From contig NZ_BCZE01000057.1 in assembly GCF_001598555.1 (NCBI RefSeq), positions 1-54,624 of the forward strand: DNA of 54,624 bases, read 5' to 3'. Shown here piece by piece: positions 42,818 through 51,102 of the stretch (its first letter is position 1; the number at the start of each line of letters is the position of its first letter). The notes under the pieces are model-generated. The model saw only the letters and a list, made by a program, of their open reading frames with translations, made no database searches and was not told the DNA's origin. The translations under genes were made by a program, and so were the position numbers. Source of the stretch: Novosphingobium rosa NBRC 15208 (GTDB lineage: Bacteria; Pseudomonadota; Alphaproteobacteria; Sphingomonadales; Sphingomonadaceae).

Positions 42818-43365
42818 TGCCGATCTTCGACAGTTGGACCGAAAAAGCCGCGCGCCGGGTGGCGCAGGGTGTCTCACGCAGAGGCACGCTGGCCCGGCTG
42901 GGCGCGGCGATCACCGGGGCCGCCATCATTCCCGCCCTGCCCGTATCGCGCGCCGTCGCCGCGCCGCATGGCGCCGGAGAGGCCCGCCCGCCGATCCCCT
43001 CGGCGCTGGCCCATGATCCAGGCAATCGCGCGAGCTGCGACTACTGGCGCTATTGCGCGATCGACGGCTTCCTCTGCTCCTGCTGCGGCGGTTCGGTCAG
43101 CACCTGCCCGCCCGGGACCGAGATGTCGCCGATCACCTGGATCGGCACCTGCACCAATCCGGGCGACGGGCGCGCCTATGTCATCAGCTACAATGATTGC
43201 TGCGGCACAACCTCCTGCGGCCACTGCCTGTGCAACCGCAATGAGGGCGACCGCCCGCAGGTGCGCCCGCAATCGAACAATGACTACAACTGGTGCCTCG
43301 GCACGCAGAGCAGCGTCTACAATTGCTCGACCGCCGTCATCATCGGCACGGCAGGTGAGAAATGA
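42817..43365 (+). CDS. mauA: TTQ amine dehydrogenase light chain
   Basis: A 182-residue precursor with a twin-arginine leader (VSRRGTLARLGAAITGAAII). The conserved core CDYWRYCAIDGFLC is followed by Trp108 (PITWIGTC) and Trp159 (YNWCLG), 51 residues apart, the exact spacing of the pair cross-linked into tryptophan tryptophylquinone. Catalytic-type aspartates are Asp83 and Asp127 (NDCCG). The mature part has 14 cysteines rather than the 12 of the Paracoccus enzyme; Cys90 and Cys134 are the extra ones. The residue numbers lie one below those I recall for aromatic amine dehydrogenase (109/160/128), which favours an aralkylamine enzyme. Confidence 0.93.
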   Translation: MPIFDSWTEKAARRVAQGVSRRGTLARLGAAITGAAIIPALPVSRAVAAPHGAGEARPPIPSALAHDPGNRASCDYWRYCAIDGFLCSCCGGSVSTCPPGTEMSPITWIGTCTNPGDGRAYVISYNDCCGTTSCGHCLCNRNEGDRPQVRPQSNNDYNWCLGTQSSVYNCSTAVIIGTAGEK

Positions 43366-43814
43366 GGGCGGCGCTGTTGCTGCCCCTCGCCCTACTGGCC
43401 GCCCCGGCCATGGCGCAGTCCGCGCCCGATGGCGCGGCGATCTTCACCCGCTGCGCCGCCTGCCATACGGCAACGGGCGCGGGCGTGCCGGGCGCCTTCC
43501 CGCCGTTGCAGAGCGATTTCCGCACTCTGGCGGCCAAGGCTGAAGGGCGGCGCTATCTCGCGCTGGCCGTCATCAAGGGGCTTTCGGGCGCCATCACCGT
43601 GCAGGGCAAGCCCTATCGCGGTTTCATGCCGGCGCAACCGCTCGACGATGCCTCGGCGGCGGCCGTGCTGAACCATGTCGGCGCGAAGATCGCAACCAGC
43701 GGCCCCGCTTTCAAAAGCTTTACCCCCGCCGAGGTCGCGGCGGCGCGGGCCGGCGGCGCGAAGCTGAGCGCCGCCGATGTCGCCCGGCTGCATGAGGCGG
43801 CGGGCGGGCAATGA
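43362..43814 (+). CDS. Periplasmic monoheme cytochrome c
   Basis: A 150-residue protein with a signal peptide (APAMAQ) and one heme site CAACH (residues 31-35). A likely axial methionine lies in YRGFMPAQPL. It overlaps the light-chain stop (ATGA) and the next cytochrome. In this operon it may accept electrons from the TTQ enzyme in place of amicyanin, or serve maturation. Confidence 0.9.
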   Translation: MRAALLLPLALLAAPAMAQSAPDGAAIFTRCAACHTATGAGVPGAFPPLQSDFRTLAAKAEGRRYLALAVIKGLSGAITVQGKPYRGFMPAQPLDDASAAAVLNHVGAKIATSGPAFKSFTPAEVAAARAGGAKLSAADVARLHEAAGGQ

Positions 43815-44260
43815 TCGCGCGCGCCCTCATCCTTCCGCTGGCGGGCTTGCTCCTCCTCGCGGCGGGGCGGGGCGGAGCGCAGGACACGCCCGGCGCGGAT
43901 GCAACTGCCGCGCATGTGGATTACATGCTCAAATGCCAGGGCTGCCATCGGCCCGATGGCACGGGCGATCTGCGCTCCAGCCCGCCATTGGCCGGAGAGG
44001 TGGCGCGGTTTCTGGCCGTGCCGGGCGGGCGGGAATTTCTGGCGCAGGTGCCGGGCGTGGCCACGACCGATCTGGATGACATGCGCCTGGCCCGGCTGCT
44101 GAACTGGACACTCTATCGCTTCGATGCAGACCATCTGCCGAAGGATTTCAAACCCTATACCGCGCAGGAAATCGGGAGACTGCGCGCCACGCCACTACGG
44201 CTCGACCGGCTGGCGGTACGGGACAAGCTTCTGAAACAAATGAATGGGACGGCCGACTAG
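43811..44260 (+). CDS. Second monoheme cytochrome c-like protein
   Basis: A 149-residue exported protein with one heme site CQGCH (residues 42-46). The rest differs from the preceding cytochrome: PPLAGEVARFLAVPGGREFLAQVPGVATTDLDDMRLARLLNW, with no clear Met ligand of the GxMP type. A small heme-c protein gene of this kind follows aauBEDA in aralkylamine dehydrogenase operons. Its task could be TTQ biogenesis instead of MauG, which is missing here; that is inference. It is 28 nt before the TonB receptor. Confidence 0.87.
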   Translation: MIARALILPLAGLLLLAAGRGGAQDTPGADATAAHVDYMLKCQGCHRPDGTGDLRSSPPLAGEVARFLAVPGGREFLAQVPGVATTDLDDMRLARLLNWTLYRFDADHLPKDFKPYTAQEIGRLRATPLRLDRLAVRDKLLKQMNGTAD

Positions 44261-44288
44261 CCGATCCCATCGATGGGGGAGTGGTATT

Positions 44289-46502
44289 ATGACCAAGGGA
44301 GTCCGTTTCGCATCCGGCTTGTCAGCCATCGCCTTTGCCGCCGCCATGGCGGCGCTGCCGGGCGTTGCGCTGGCGCAGGATGCCGCCGCAGCGAAAGCAC
44401 CCGAAACCGGCGAGATCGTGGTGACAGCAGCCAAGCGCGCGGAAAATGTGCAGGCGGTGCCGATTTCGATTTCCGCGATTGGCGGCGATGCATTGAGCAA
44501 GGCGCGCGTGACCAGCGTGGACAGTCTGGTGACCAAGGTCGCCAATCTGCAGCTGACCTCCATCGTGGGGGACAACACGCCGATCTTTTCGCTGCGCGGC
44601 GTGTCGATGTCGGATTACAGCCTCAATCAGGCGAGCCCCGTCGCGACCTATTACGATGAAGTCTACAAGGGCAATTTCGCACTGCTGGGCGTGGCCATGT
44701 ATGATCTGGAACGGGTGGAAGTGTTGCGCGGGCCGCAGGGTACGCTGTATGGCAAGAACACCACCGGCGGTGCGGTGAATATCATCTCCAAGACCGCCAA
44801 ACTGGGCGAGACCAGCGGCGATTTCAGTGTTGGTTACGGCAATTACAACCGCATCGACCTCAACGGCGCGATCAATGTGCCACTGGGCGACAAGCTGGCC
44901 GTCCGCGTGGCGGGCACCTTCGCCCGTGCCGATGGCTGGTTCAAGAATGTGGTGCCCGGCATGCCCGATCTGGCCGAAACGCGGGAATATGCCTTGCGCG
45001 GCACCATAGTGTTCAAGCCCAGCGATGGCGTGAAATTCACCCTGCGCGCCTCCACCAGCTATCAGAACCCGCATAATTACGGCATCTATGCCCAGCCCGA
45101 GGCGGTGAACCGCCCCGGCCTCTCGCAACGCCAGATCGCTTCCGACATTTCCCAGCGCAGGCATGCGCGCACCACCTCGGTCTCGCTGACGGCGAACATC
45201 GATGTCACCGACACGCTGGCGCTGACCAGCATCACCTCATGGGACAAGGGTTCGCTCTCCTTCTATGAGGACACCGACGGCACCGCGGCCAAGACGCTGG
45301 AAATCCCCTATGTCGATCGCGCCGAGCAGGTAGCGCAGGATTTGCGCCTGACCAGCAACTTCGGCGGGCCTTTCGAATTCATCTTCGGCCTCTATTTCAA
45401 CCGCGAGAAGGTCTACAACCAGACCACCTTCGAAATCGGCAATGATGTCGATGTGAATGGCGATGGCGTTATCAACTATCAGGATTGCGCGGATGGCCTG
45501 CCCGTGGCCTGCAAGGTGCGCAACCAGTTCGATCAGGTGAAAAAGAGCTATGCCGCCTACAGCGATCTGAAATACAAGATTTCGGACAGTTTCACCCTGC
45601 GCGGCGGGTTGCGCTTCACCCATGATACGGGATCGCAGACCGGTTTCTCGTCCAATGCTTACGGCGTGGACAATGTGCTGGTCGCCAATCTCATCCCGCT
45701 TTCGGCGCTCTATTACTCTAACGACAACTGGTCGGGCAAGATCGGTTTCGATTACAAAATCGCTCCCGATCATCTGTTCTATGCCAGCTTCAGCAAGGGC
45801 TATCGCGCGCCCAGCTTCAATGCTCAGGCCTTCTTCTCGCCCGCCGAGCTGAGTGTTGCCCGCCCCGAAAAGGTCACCTCCTATGAAATCGGGCTGAAGA
45901 ACCAGTTCGCCAACCGCCGGATCACGCTGAACCTTGCCTCCTTCTATTACGACTATCGCAACCAGCAATTCATCAACGTCGATCCGAGCAGCGCCGCGCA
46001 GACTTTGCTCAACATCCCCAAGTCGCGCATCTTCGGTGGCGAGGCCGATCTGACGGTGCGCGCCAGCCGCGCCCTCTCCTTCCGCGCCGGCATGGGGCTG
46101 CTCTCGACCAAAATCCTCGAAGGCACGGTCAGCGGCACCAATGTCGCGGGGCGGCGGCTGGCCAATGCGCCCTCCTTCACCTTCAACGCCGGGATCGATC
46201 TGACGGTGCTGGATGGAGACAAGGGCAAGCTCTCCTTCCATCCCGACATCGCTTACCAGTCGGACCAGTATTTCGAGGTGCTCAACATCCCCCGCCTGCG
46301 CCAGAAGCCCTATGCGCTGGTCGGCGGCCATATCGATTACGAAACGAAGGACGGGCGCTGGACCGCCTCGCTCTGGGCCAAGAACCTGGCCAACACCTTC
46401 TATTTCACCTCGCGCGTCGATCTGCTGGCGGGTTTTGGCTTCGATTACAACCATATCGGGAATCCGCGCACATTCGGCGGCACAATCGGTTATAAGTTCT
46501 GA
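44289..46502 (+). CDS. TonB-dependent receptor
   Basis: A 737-residue outer-membrane receptor without an STN domain: signal peptide (GVALAQ), TonB-box-like EIVVTAAKRAENVQ, plug (SVDSLVTKVANLQL, YDLERVEVLRGPQGTLYGKNTTGGAVNI) and barrel with terminal Phe. GGGGGAG gives a good ribosome-binding site. The open frame runs 15 codons further upstream but into the cytochrome gene. Being in line with the amine dehydrogenase genes, it may import the amine or a conjugate of it. Confidence 0.92.
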   Translation: MTKGVRFASGLSAIAFAAAMAALPGVALAQDAAAAKAPETGEIVVTAAKRAENVQAVPISISAIGGDALSKARVTSVDSLVTKVANLQLTSIVGDNTPIFSLRGVSMSDYSLNQASPVATYYDEVYKGNFALLGVAMYDLERVEVLRGPQGTLYGKNTTGGAVNIISKTAKLGETSGDFSVGYGNYNRIDLNGAINVPLGDKLAVRVAGTFARADGWFKNVVPGMPDLAETREYALRGTIVFKPSDGVKFTLRASTSYQNPHNYGIYAQPEAVNRPGLSQRQIASDISQRRHARTTSVSLTANIDVTDTLALTSITSWDKGSLSFYEDTDGTAAKTLEIPYVDRAEQVAQDLRLTSNFGGPFEFIFGLYFNREKVYNQTTFEIGNDVDVNGDGVINYQDCADGLPVACKVRNQFDQVKKSYAAYSDLKYKISDSFTLRGGLRFTHDTGSQTGFSSNAYGVDNVLVANLIPLSALYYSNDNWSGKIGFDYKIAPDHLFYASFSKGYRAPSFNAQAFFSPAELSVARPEKVTSYEIGLKNQFANRRITLNLASFYYDYRNQQFINVDPSSAAQTLLNIPKSRIFGGEADLTVRASRALSFRAGMGLLSTKILEGTVSGTNVAGRRLANAPSFTFNAGIDLTVLDGDKGKLSFHPDIAYQSDQYFEVLNIPRLRQKPYALVGGHIDYETKDGRWTASLWAKNLANTFYFTSRVDLLAGFGFDYNHIGNPRTFGGTIGYKF

Positions 46503-46522
46503 AAAAAGAGGGGAGAGAGTCG

Positions 46523-47926
46523 ATGTCCGACTACAGACTGCTGATCGGCGGAGAGCTGCTGGAAGGCGATGACACGCTGGAGGTCATCAACCCCGCGCTG
46601 GGCGAGGCCTTTGTCACCGTGCCACGCGCCTCGCAGCGTCAGGCCGATGCCGCCATCGCCGCGGCCAAGGCGGCTTTCCCCGGCTGGTCCGCCACGCCGC
46701 TGGAGGCGCGCCGCGCGCATCTGCTGCGTCTGGCCGACGCCATCGCCCAGGATGCCGACCGCCTCGCCCGCATCCTCACGCAGGAACAGGGCAAGCCGCT
46801 GGCCGAAGCGCAGGGCGAAGTCGCCTGGGCCGAGGGCTATCTGCGCCATTACGCCACGCTGGACCTGCCCGACCGCGTCATTCAGGACGATGCCAGCGCC
46901 TATATCGCGGTGAAACACAGGCCGCTGGGCGTGGTGGTGGGCATCATCGCCTGGAACTTCCCGCTGCTGGTCGCCTGCTGGAAGATCGGCCCGGCGGTGC
47001 TGGCGGGCAATGCCATCGTGCTGAAACCCGCGCCGACCACGCCTGTCTCCGCTCTGGCGCTGGGGGCCTTGTGCCGCGATATCTTCCCGGCAGGCGTGGT
47101 CAACATCATCACCGATGCCAATGATCTGGGGCCGCATCTCACCGCCCATCCCGATGTCGCCAAGATCGGCTTCACCGGCTCGACCGCCACCGGCAAGCGT
47201 ATCGCCGCCACCAGCGCGGACACGCTGAAACGCGTGACGCTGGAGCTGGGCGGCAACGATCCGGCCATCGTGCTGGAGGATGTCGACATTCGGCAGACGG
47301 CGCAGGCGATCTTCAACGGGGCCTTTCTCAACGCCGGGCAGGTCTGCCTCGCCATCAAGCGCGCCTATGTGCATGAGGCGATCTATGATGCCATGTGCGC
47401 AGAACTGGCGCGTCTGGCCGAGGAGGCCATCGTTGACGATGGGCTCAAGCAGGGTACGCAGATCGGCCCCATCCAGAACAAGGCGCAGTTCGAGAAGGTG
47501 CAAGGCTTCCTCGAAGCGGCCAGGCGCGATGGCAAGGTCATCGCCGGTGGCGCGGCGATGGAGCGCGCGGGCTATTTCATCCGCCCCACCATCGTGCGCG
47601 ATGTGCGCGACGGGCATCAGATCGTCGATGAGGAACAGTTCGGTCCGGTGCTGCCGGTGATCCCCTTTTCCGATGTGGAGGATGTGATCGCCCGCGCCAA
47701 TGCCAGCGATTACGGGCTGGGCGGATCGGTGTGGTCCGCTGATGTGGAGAAAGCCTCGGGCATCGCCGCGCGGATCGAGAGCGGGCAGGTCTGGGTCAAC
47801 CAGCATATCGCCATCGGGCCGCATATCCCCATGGCTGGCTTCAAGAATTCCGGCCTCGGCGTCGAGCAGGCGAGCGAGGGGCTTGCCGAATACACCCAAC
47901 TTCAGGTCATCAACGTAAAGCGGTGA
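46523..47926 (+). CDS. NAD(P)-dependent aldehyde dehydrogenase
   Basis: A 467-residue ALDH-superfamily enzyme with the oxyanion Asn145 (AWNFP), general base Glu241 (LELGGNDP) and nucleophile Cys275 (NAGQVCLA), and the NAD fold motif FTGSTATGK. It is closest in appearance to succinate-semialdehyde or aryl-aldehyde dehydrogenases. In context it would oxidise the aldehyde released by the TTQ enzyme to the acid. It is cytoplasmic, so the aldehyde must cross the inner membrane. The next start overlaps its stop (GTGA). Confidence 0.9.
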   Translation: MSDYRLLIGGELLEGDDTLEVINPALGEAFVTVPRASQRQADAAIAAAKAAFPGWSATPLEARRAHLLRLADAIAQDADRLARILTQEQGKPLAEAQGEVAWAEGYLRHYATLDLPDRVIQDDASAYIAVKHRPLGVVVGIIAWNFPLLVACWKIGPAVLAGNAIVLKPAPTTPVSALALGALCRDIFPAGVVNIITDANDLGPHLTAHPDVAKIGFTGSTATGKRIAATSADTLKRVTLELGGNDPAIVLEDVDIRQTAQAIFNGAFLNAGQVCLAIKRAYVHEAIYDAMCAELARLAEEAIVDDGLKQGTQIGPIQNKAQFEKVQGFLEAARRDGKVIAGGAAMERAGYFIRPTIVRDVRDGHQIVDEEQFGPVLPVIPFSDVEDVIARANASDYGLGGSVWSADVEKASGIAARIESGQVWVNQHIAIGPHIPMAGFKNSGLGVEQASEGLAEYTQLQVINVKR

Positions 47927-49554
47927 ACATGCTGTCGATCACGCAAGGGCCAACCGATGTGCCGCTGCTGGAAACCACCATTGGCGAGGCGCTGTCTCTG
48001 GCGGCGGAGCGGTGGGGGGACGGGCTGGCGCTCGTCTCCCGCCATCAGGCCATCCGCTGGAGCTGGGCCGAGCTGAACCATGAGGCCGAGCGTGTGGCTT
48101 GCGGGCTGCTGGCGCAAGGCATTGGCAAGGGCGACCGGGTGGGAATCTGGTCGCCCAATTGCGCCGAATGGACGGTGATCCAGTTCGCCACCGCGAAGAT
48201 CGGCGCCATTCTGGTCAACATCAATCCGGCCTATCGCACCGGGGAGGCGCACTATGCGCTGGGCAAGGTGGGCTGCAGCGCGCTGGTCACCGCGCCCTCC
48301 TTCAAATCCAGCGACTATATCGCCATGCTGCGCGAGATCGACCGCGCCACCCTGCCCGATCTGCGCCTGCTGGTGTCACTGGGCGAGGAGAGGCATGATG
48401 GCTTTCTGCCTTGGGGCGAATTGGCCGCCGATGTGGATGCCGAAGCGCTGGCGCACATCGCCGCCACGCTTGACCGGCACGATGCCATCAACATCCAGTT
48501 CACCAGCGGCACCACCGGCTTCCCCAAGGGGGCGACGCTCACCCATCGCAACATCCTCAACAACGGCTATTTCGCCGGTCGCAACATGCGGCTCACCCCG
48601 CAGGACCGGATCTGCATTCCCGTGCCGCTCTATCATTGCTTCGGCATGGTGCTGGGCAATCTTGCGGCGCTGACCAGCGGGGCGGCGATGATCTATCCCG
48701 GCCCCGCCTATGATCCCGCGCTGGTGCTGCAAGCCGTGACGGCGGAGCGCTGCACCGCGCTGCATGGCGTGCCCACGATGCTGATCACCATCCTCAACCA
48801 TCCCGATCTCGACCGCAGCGATGTCTCCAGCCTGCGCACCGGGATCATGGCGGGCGCGCTGTGCCCCCGCGCGATGATGGAGCGGATCATCACCCGCCTC
48901 AACATGCGCGAGGTGACCATCGGCTACGGCATGACCGAGACCAGCCCCCTGACCACCCAGACGCTGGCCGATGAAGGGATCGAGGAACGCGTGGCGACGG
49001 TGGGCCGCGTGCACGCCCATGCTCAGGCCAAGGTGATCGGCCCGGATGGGCAGACGCTGCAGGCCGGCCAGCAGGGTGAATATTGCTCACGCGGCTATGC
49101 CGTCATGCAGGGCTATTGGGGCGATCCGGCCAAGACCGCCGAGGCCATCGACGCCGAAGGCTGGATGCATTCCGGCGATCTGGCGGTGATGGATGAACGC
49201 GGCTTCGTGCGCATCACCGGGCGCATCAAGGACATGATCATCCGTGGGGGCGAGAACATCTATCCCAAGGAAATCGAGGAATTCCTGCTCTCGCATCCCG
49301 CGATTGTCGACGCGCAGGTCTTCGGCGTCAGCGACGAAAAATTCGGGGAGGAGGTCTGCGCCTGGGTCATCGTGCGGAGCGGGGACGCCCTGCGCGAGGA
49401 TGAGGTCATCACCCACTGCAAGGGCAGCATCGCGCACTACAAGGTGCCGCGCTATGTCCGCATCGTCGAGGCTTTCCCCATGACGGTGACCGGCAAGGCC
49501 CAGAAGTTCGAAATGCGCAAGATCATGGAATCCGCGCTTCAGGAGAGCCATTGA
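47923..49554 (+). CDS. AMP-forming acyl/aryl-CoA ligase
   Basis: A 543-residue ANL-superfamily enzyme with the phosphate loop FTSGTTGFPKGATLTH, the adenylate motif GYGMTETSPLTTQ, the hinge RITGRIKDMIIRGGENIYPKEIEEFL and the catalytic lysine in TGKAQKFEMRK. It activates a carboxylic acid to its CoA thioester. In this operon it would take the acid made by the aldehyde dehydrogenase. A GTG overlapping the upstream stop is the likely start; an ATG two codons later is possible. Confidence 0.88.
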   Translation: MNMLSITQGPTDVPLLETTIGEALSLAAERWGDGLALVSRHQAIRWSWAELNHEAERVACGLLAQGIGKGDRVGIWSPNCAEWTVIQFATAKIGAILVNINPAYRTGEAHYALGKVGCSALVTAPSFKSSDYIAMLREIDRATLPDLRLLVSLGEERHDGFLPWGELAADVDAEALAHIAATLDRHDAINIQFTSGTTGFPKGATLTHRNILNNGYFAGRNMRLTPQDRICIPVPLYHCFGMVLGNLAALTSGAAMIYPGPAYDPALVLQAVTAERCTALHGVPTMLITILNHPDLDRSDVSSLRTGIMAGALCPRAMMERIITRLNMREVTIGYGMTETSPLTTQTLADEGIEERVATVGRVHAHAQAKVIGPDGQTLQAGQQGEYCSRGYAVMQGYWGDPAKTAEAIDAEGWMHSGDLAVMDERGFVRITGRIKDMIIRGGENIYPKEIEEFLLSHPAIVDAQVFGVSDEKFGEEVCAWVIVRSGDALREDEVITHCKGSIAHYKVPRYVRIVEAFPMTVTGKAQKFEMRKIMESALQESH

Positions 49555-49997
49555 CCGTGCCCGACCTGCCTTTGCATTATGATCCGGCCAGCCTCTCCGC
49601 CCTGATCGACACCATGTTCCACCCCGGCGCGCGGGCGCGCTACGGATCGGTGGTCTCGGTGGAGCCCGGCCATGTCCGCCTCAGCCTGACGCCGCCGGAG
49701 GACTGCCTGCGCCCGGGCGCCATCGTCTCGGGCCCCACGCTGATGGGGCTGGCCGATGTGGGCGCCTTCGCGGTGATCGCCGCCCATCTGGGGCCCGTGA
49801 CCATGGCGCTGACCACCACGCTGACGATCAACTTCCTGCGTGCCGCCCATGGGCACGCGCCGCTGATCGCCGACGCCCATCTGCTCAAGCTGGGCCGCAG
49901 GCTGGCCAGCGCGGAGGTGCGCCTCTCGCAGGAGCGCGTCGGTCTGGTCGCGCAGGCCACGGTGGGCTTCGCCCTGCCCGACGAGGCCGCGCCCTGA
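49551..49997 (+). CDS. PaaI-type hotdog thioesterase
   Basis: A 148-residue hotdog-fold protein with the PaaI/YdiI layout: RPGAIVSGPTLMGLADVGAFAVIAAHLG over the central helix, followed by ALTTTLTINFLRAA. It hydrolyses acyl- or aryl-CoA, perhaps freeing CoA from dead-end products of the neighbouring ligase. The start is TTG overlapping the ligase stop (TTGA) with AGGAGAG just upstream; a GTG at 49557 is an alternative. It converges with the aminotransferase with only 4 bp between stops. Confidence 0.85.
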   Translation: MTVPDLPLHYDPASLSALIDTMFHPGARARYGSVVSVEPGHVRLSLTPPEDCLRPGAIVSGPTLMGLADVGAFAVIAAHLGPVTMALTTTLTINFLRAAHGHAPLIADAHLLKLGRRLASAEVRLSQERVGLVAQATVGFALPDEAAP

Positions 49998-50001
49998 CGG
50001 A

Positions 50002-51102
50002 TCACCCCTTCAGCGCAGCGGGCAGCACCTTGCCGAAATAGGCCAGTTCTTCAGGCGTCGCCGTGCCCACGCGCATCCAGTTGCGATAGGCTTCGCCCTC
50101 GAACAGCCGCACCTCCACGCTGAGCGCGGCCAGCCGCTTCTGCATCTCCGCCGCAGGCATGCCGCAATCGACATAAACGAAGGTGCCGTCAGACGGCAGA
50201 TAACGCAGGCCATTGGCCTGACAGATGCGGTAAATCTGCTCGCGGCAGCCTTTCAGATAGGCGATGGCCCCCGCCAGATAGGCGCTGTCACCCAGACATG
50301 CCGTGGCCGCCGCCAGCCCCGCCTGATTGCGTGAGGTGGTGATGCGGCTGTTGAGCAGCGCAATCCGCTCGGGCCGCGCCAGCGTATAGGCCACGCGGAA
50401 CCCCGCCAGCCCGTAAACCTTGGAAAAGGTGCGGGTGACGATCACATCATGCCCTTCCCGCACCAGCGCCGCCATCGACTGACGATGCGGATCGGGCGCG
50501 AGTTCGAAATAGGCCTCGTCCACCAGCACCGGCACCTTGGCCGCGGCGGCGATGCAGAAGGCGCGCAAGGCGTCAGGATCGGGGCGCAGGCCGGTGGGGT
50601 TGTTGGGGTTGCAGATATAGACCAGTTTGGTCCGGGGCCCGATGGCCGCCAGCATGCCGTCCAGATCGATATGATGATCGGCGCGCAGGGGCACCCAATC
50701 GGTCTCGATCCCCTGCCGCGCGGCATAAATGAGATGGGTGGCATAGGTCGGCTGAGGCGCCACCACCCGGCCTCCTGCGGCAATCGCCACCGTCAGCAGG
50801 GTCAGCGCATCGAGCGAGCCGCTCGACAGGGTGAGATGGTCGCGCGCCAGCCCTTCCTGCCTTGCGATGATGTCGCGCAGCGGCGCCTCGCTATGCGGGT
50901 AATAGGCCGCCTCGGCCACCGATTCCACGATGGCGCGCCGCGCCGCCGGGCTGGGCCCGAAAGGGTTTTCGGTGACGCCGAGGCGGGCCTTGGCCGCGCC
51001 GCTGTGTTCAGGCTGAGGGGCGGAAAGCGCGGGCCCCGCCAGACCGGGCGCCAGCAGGCTCCCGGCCATCAGGGACAGGCTGTTGCGACGCGAGACTTGC
51101 AT
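50002..51102 (-). CDS. Tat-exported class I/II PLP aminotransferase (HisC-like)
   Basis: A 366-residue fold-type I PLP enzyme resembling histidinol-phosphate aminotransferase: TENPFGPSP, the cofactor-binding SSGSLDAL, CNPNNPTG, Asp195/Tyr198 (LVDEAYFEL), the PLP lysine Lys228 (TRTFSKVYGLAGFRVAY) and a C-terminal arginine in YRNWMRVGT. Unlike biosynthetic HisC it begins with a twin-arginine signal, VSRRNSLSLMAGSLLAPGLAGPALSA, so it should reach the periplasm folded with its cofactor. The start overlaps the TonB receptor stop by one base (TGATG). The substrate is unknown, presumably an amino acid or amine brought in by that receptor. Confidence 0.85.
   Translation of the reverse strand: MQVSRRNSLSLMAGSLLAPGLAGPALSAPQPEHSGAAKARLGVTENPFGPSPAARRAIVESVAEAAYYPHSEAPLRDIIARQEGLARDHLTLSSGSLDALTLLTVAIAAGGRVVAPQPTYATHLIYAARQGIETDWVPLRADHHIDLDGMLAAIGPRTKLVYICNPNNPTGLRPDPDALRAFCIAAAAKVPVLVDEAYFELAPDPHRQSMAALVREGHDVIVTRTFSKVYGLAGFRVAYTLARPERIALLNSRITTSRNQAGLAAATACLGDSAYLAGAIAYLKGCREQIYRICQANGLRYLPSDGTFVYVDCGMPAAEMQKRLAALSVEVRLFEGEAYRNWMRVGTATPEELAYFGKVLPAALKG

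Noticed and set aside
50002..51102. Annotating the aminotransferase as biosynthetic hisC
   Set aside because: The twin-arginine leader, the receptor neighbour and the absence of other his genes argue against histidine biosynthesis.
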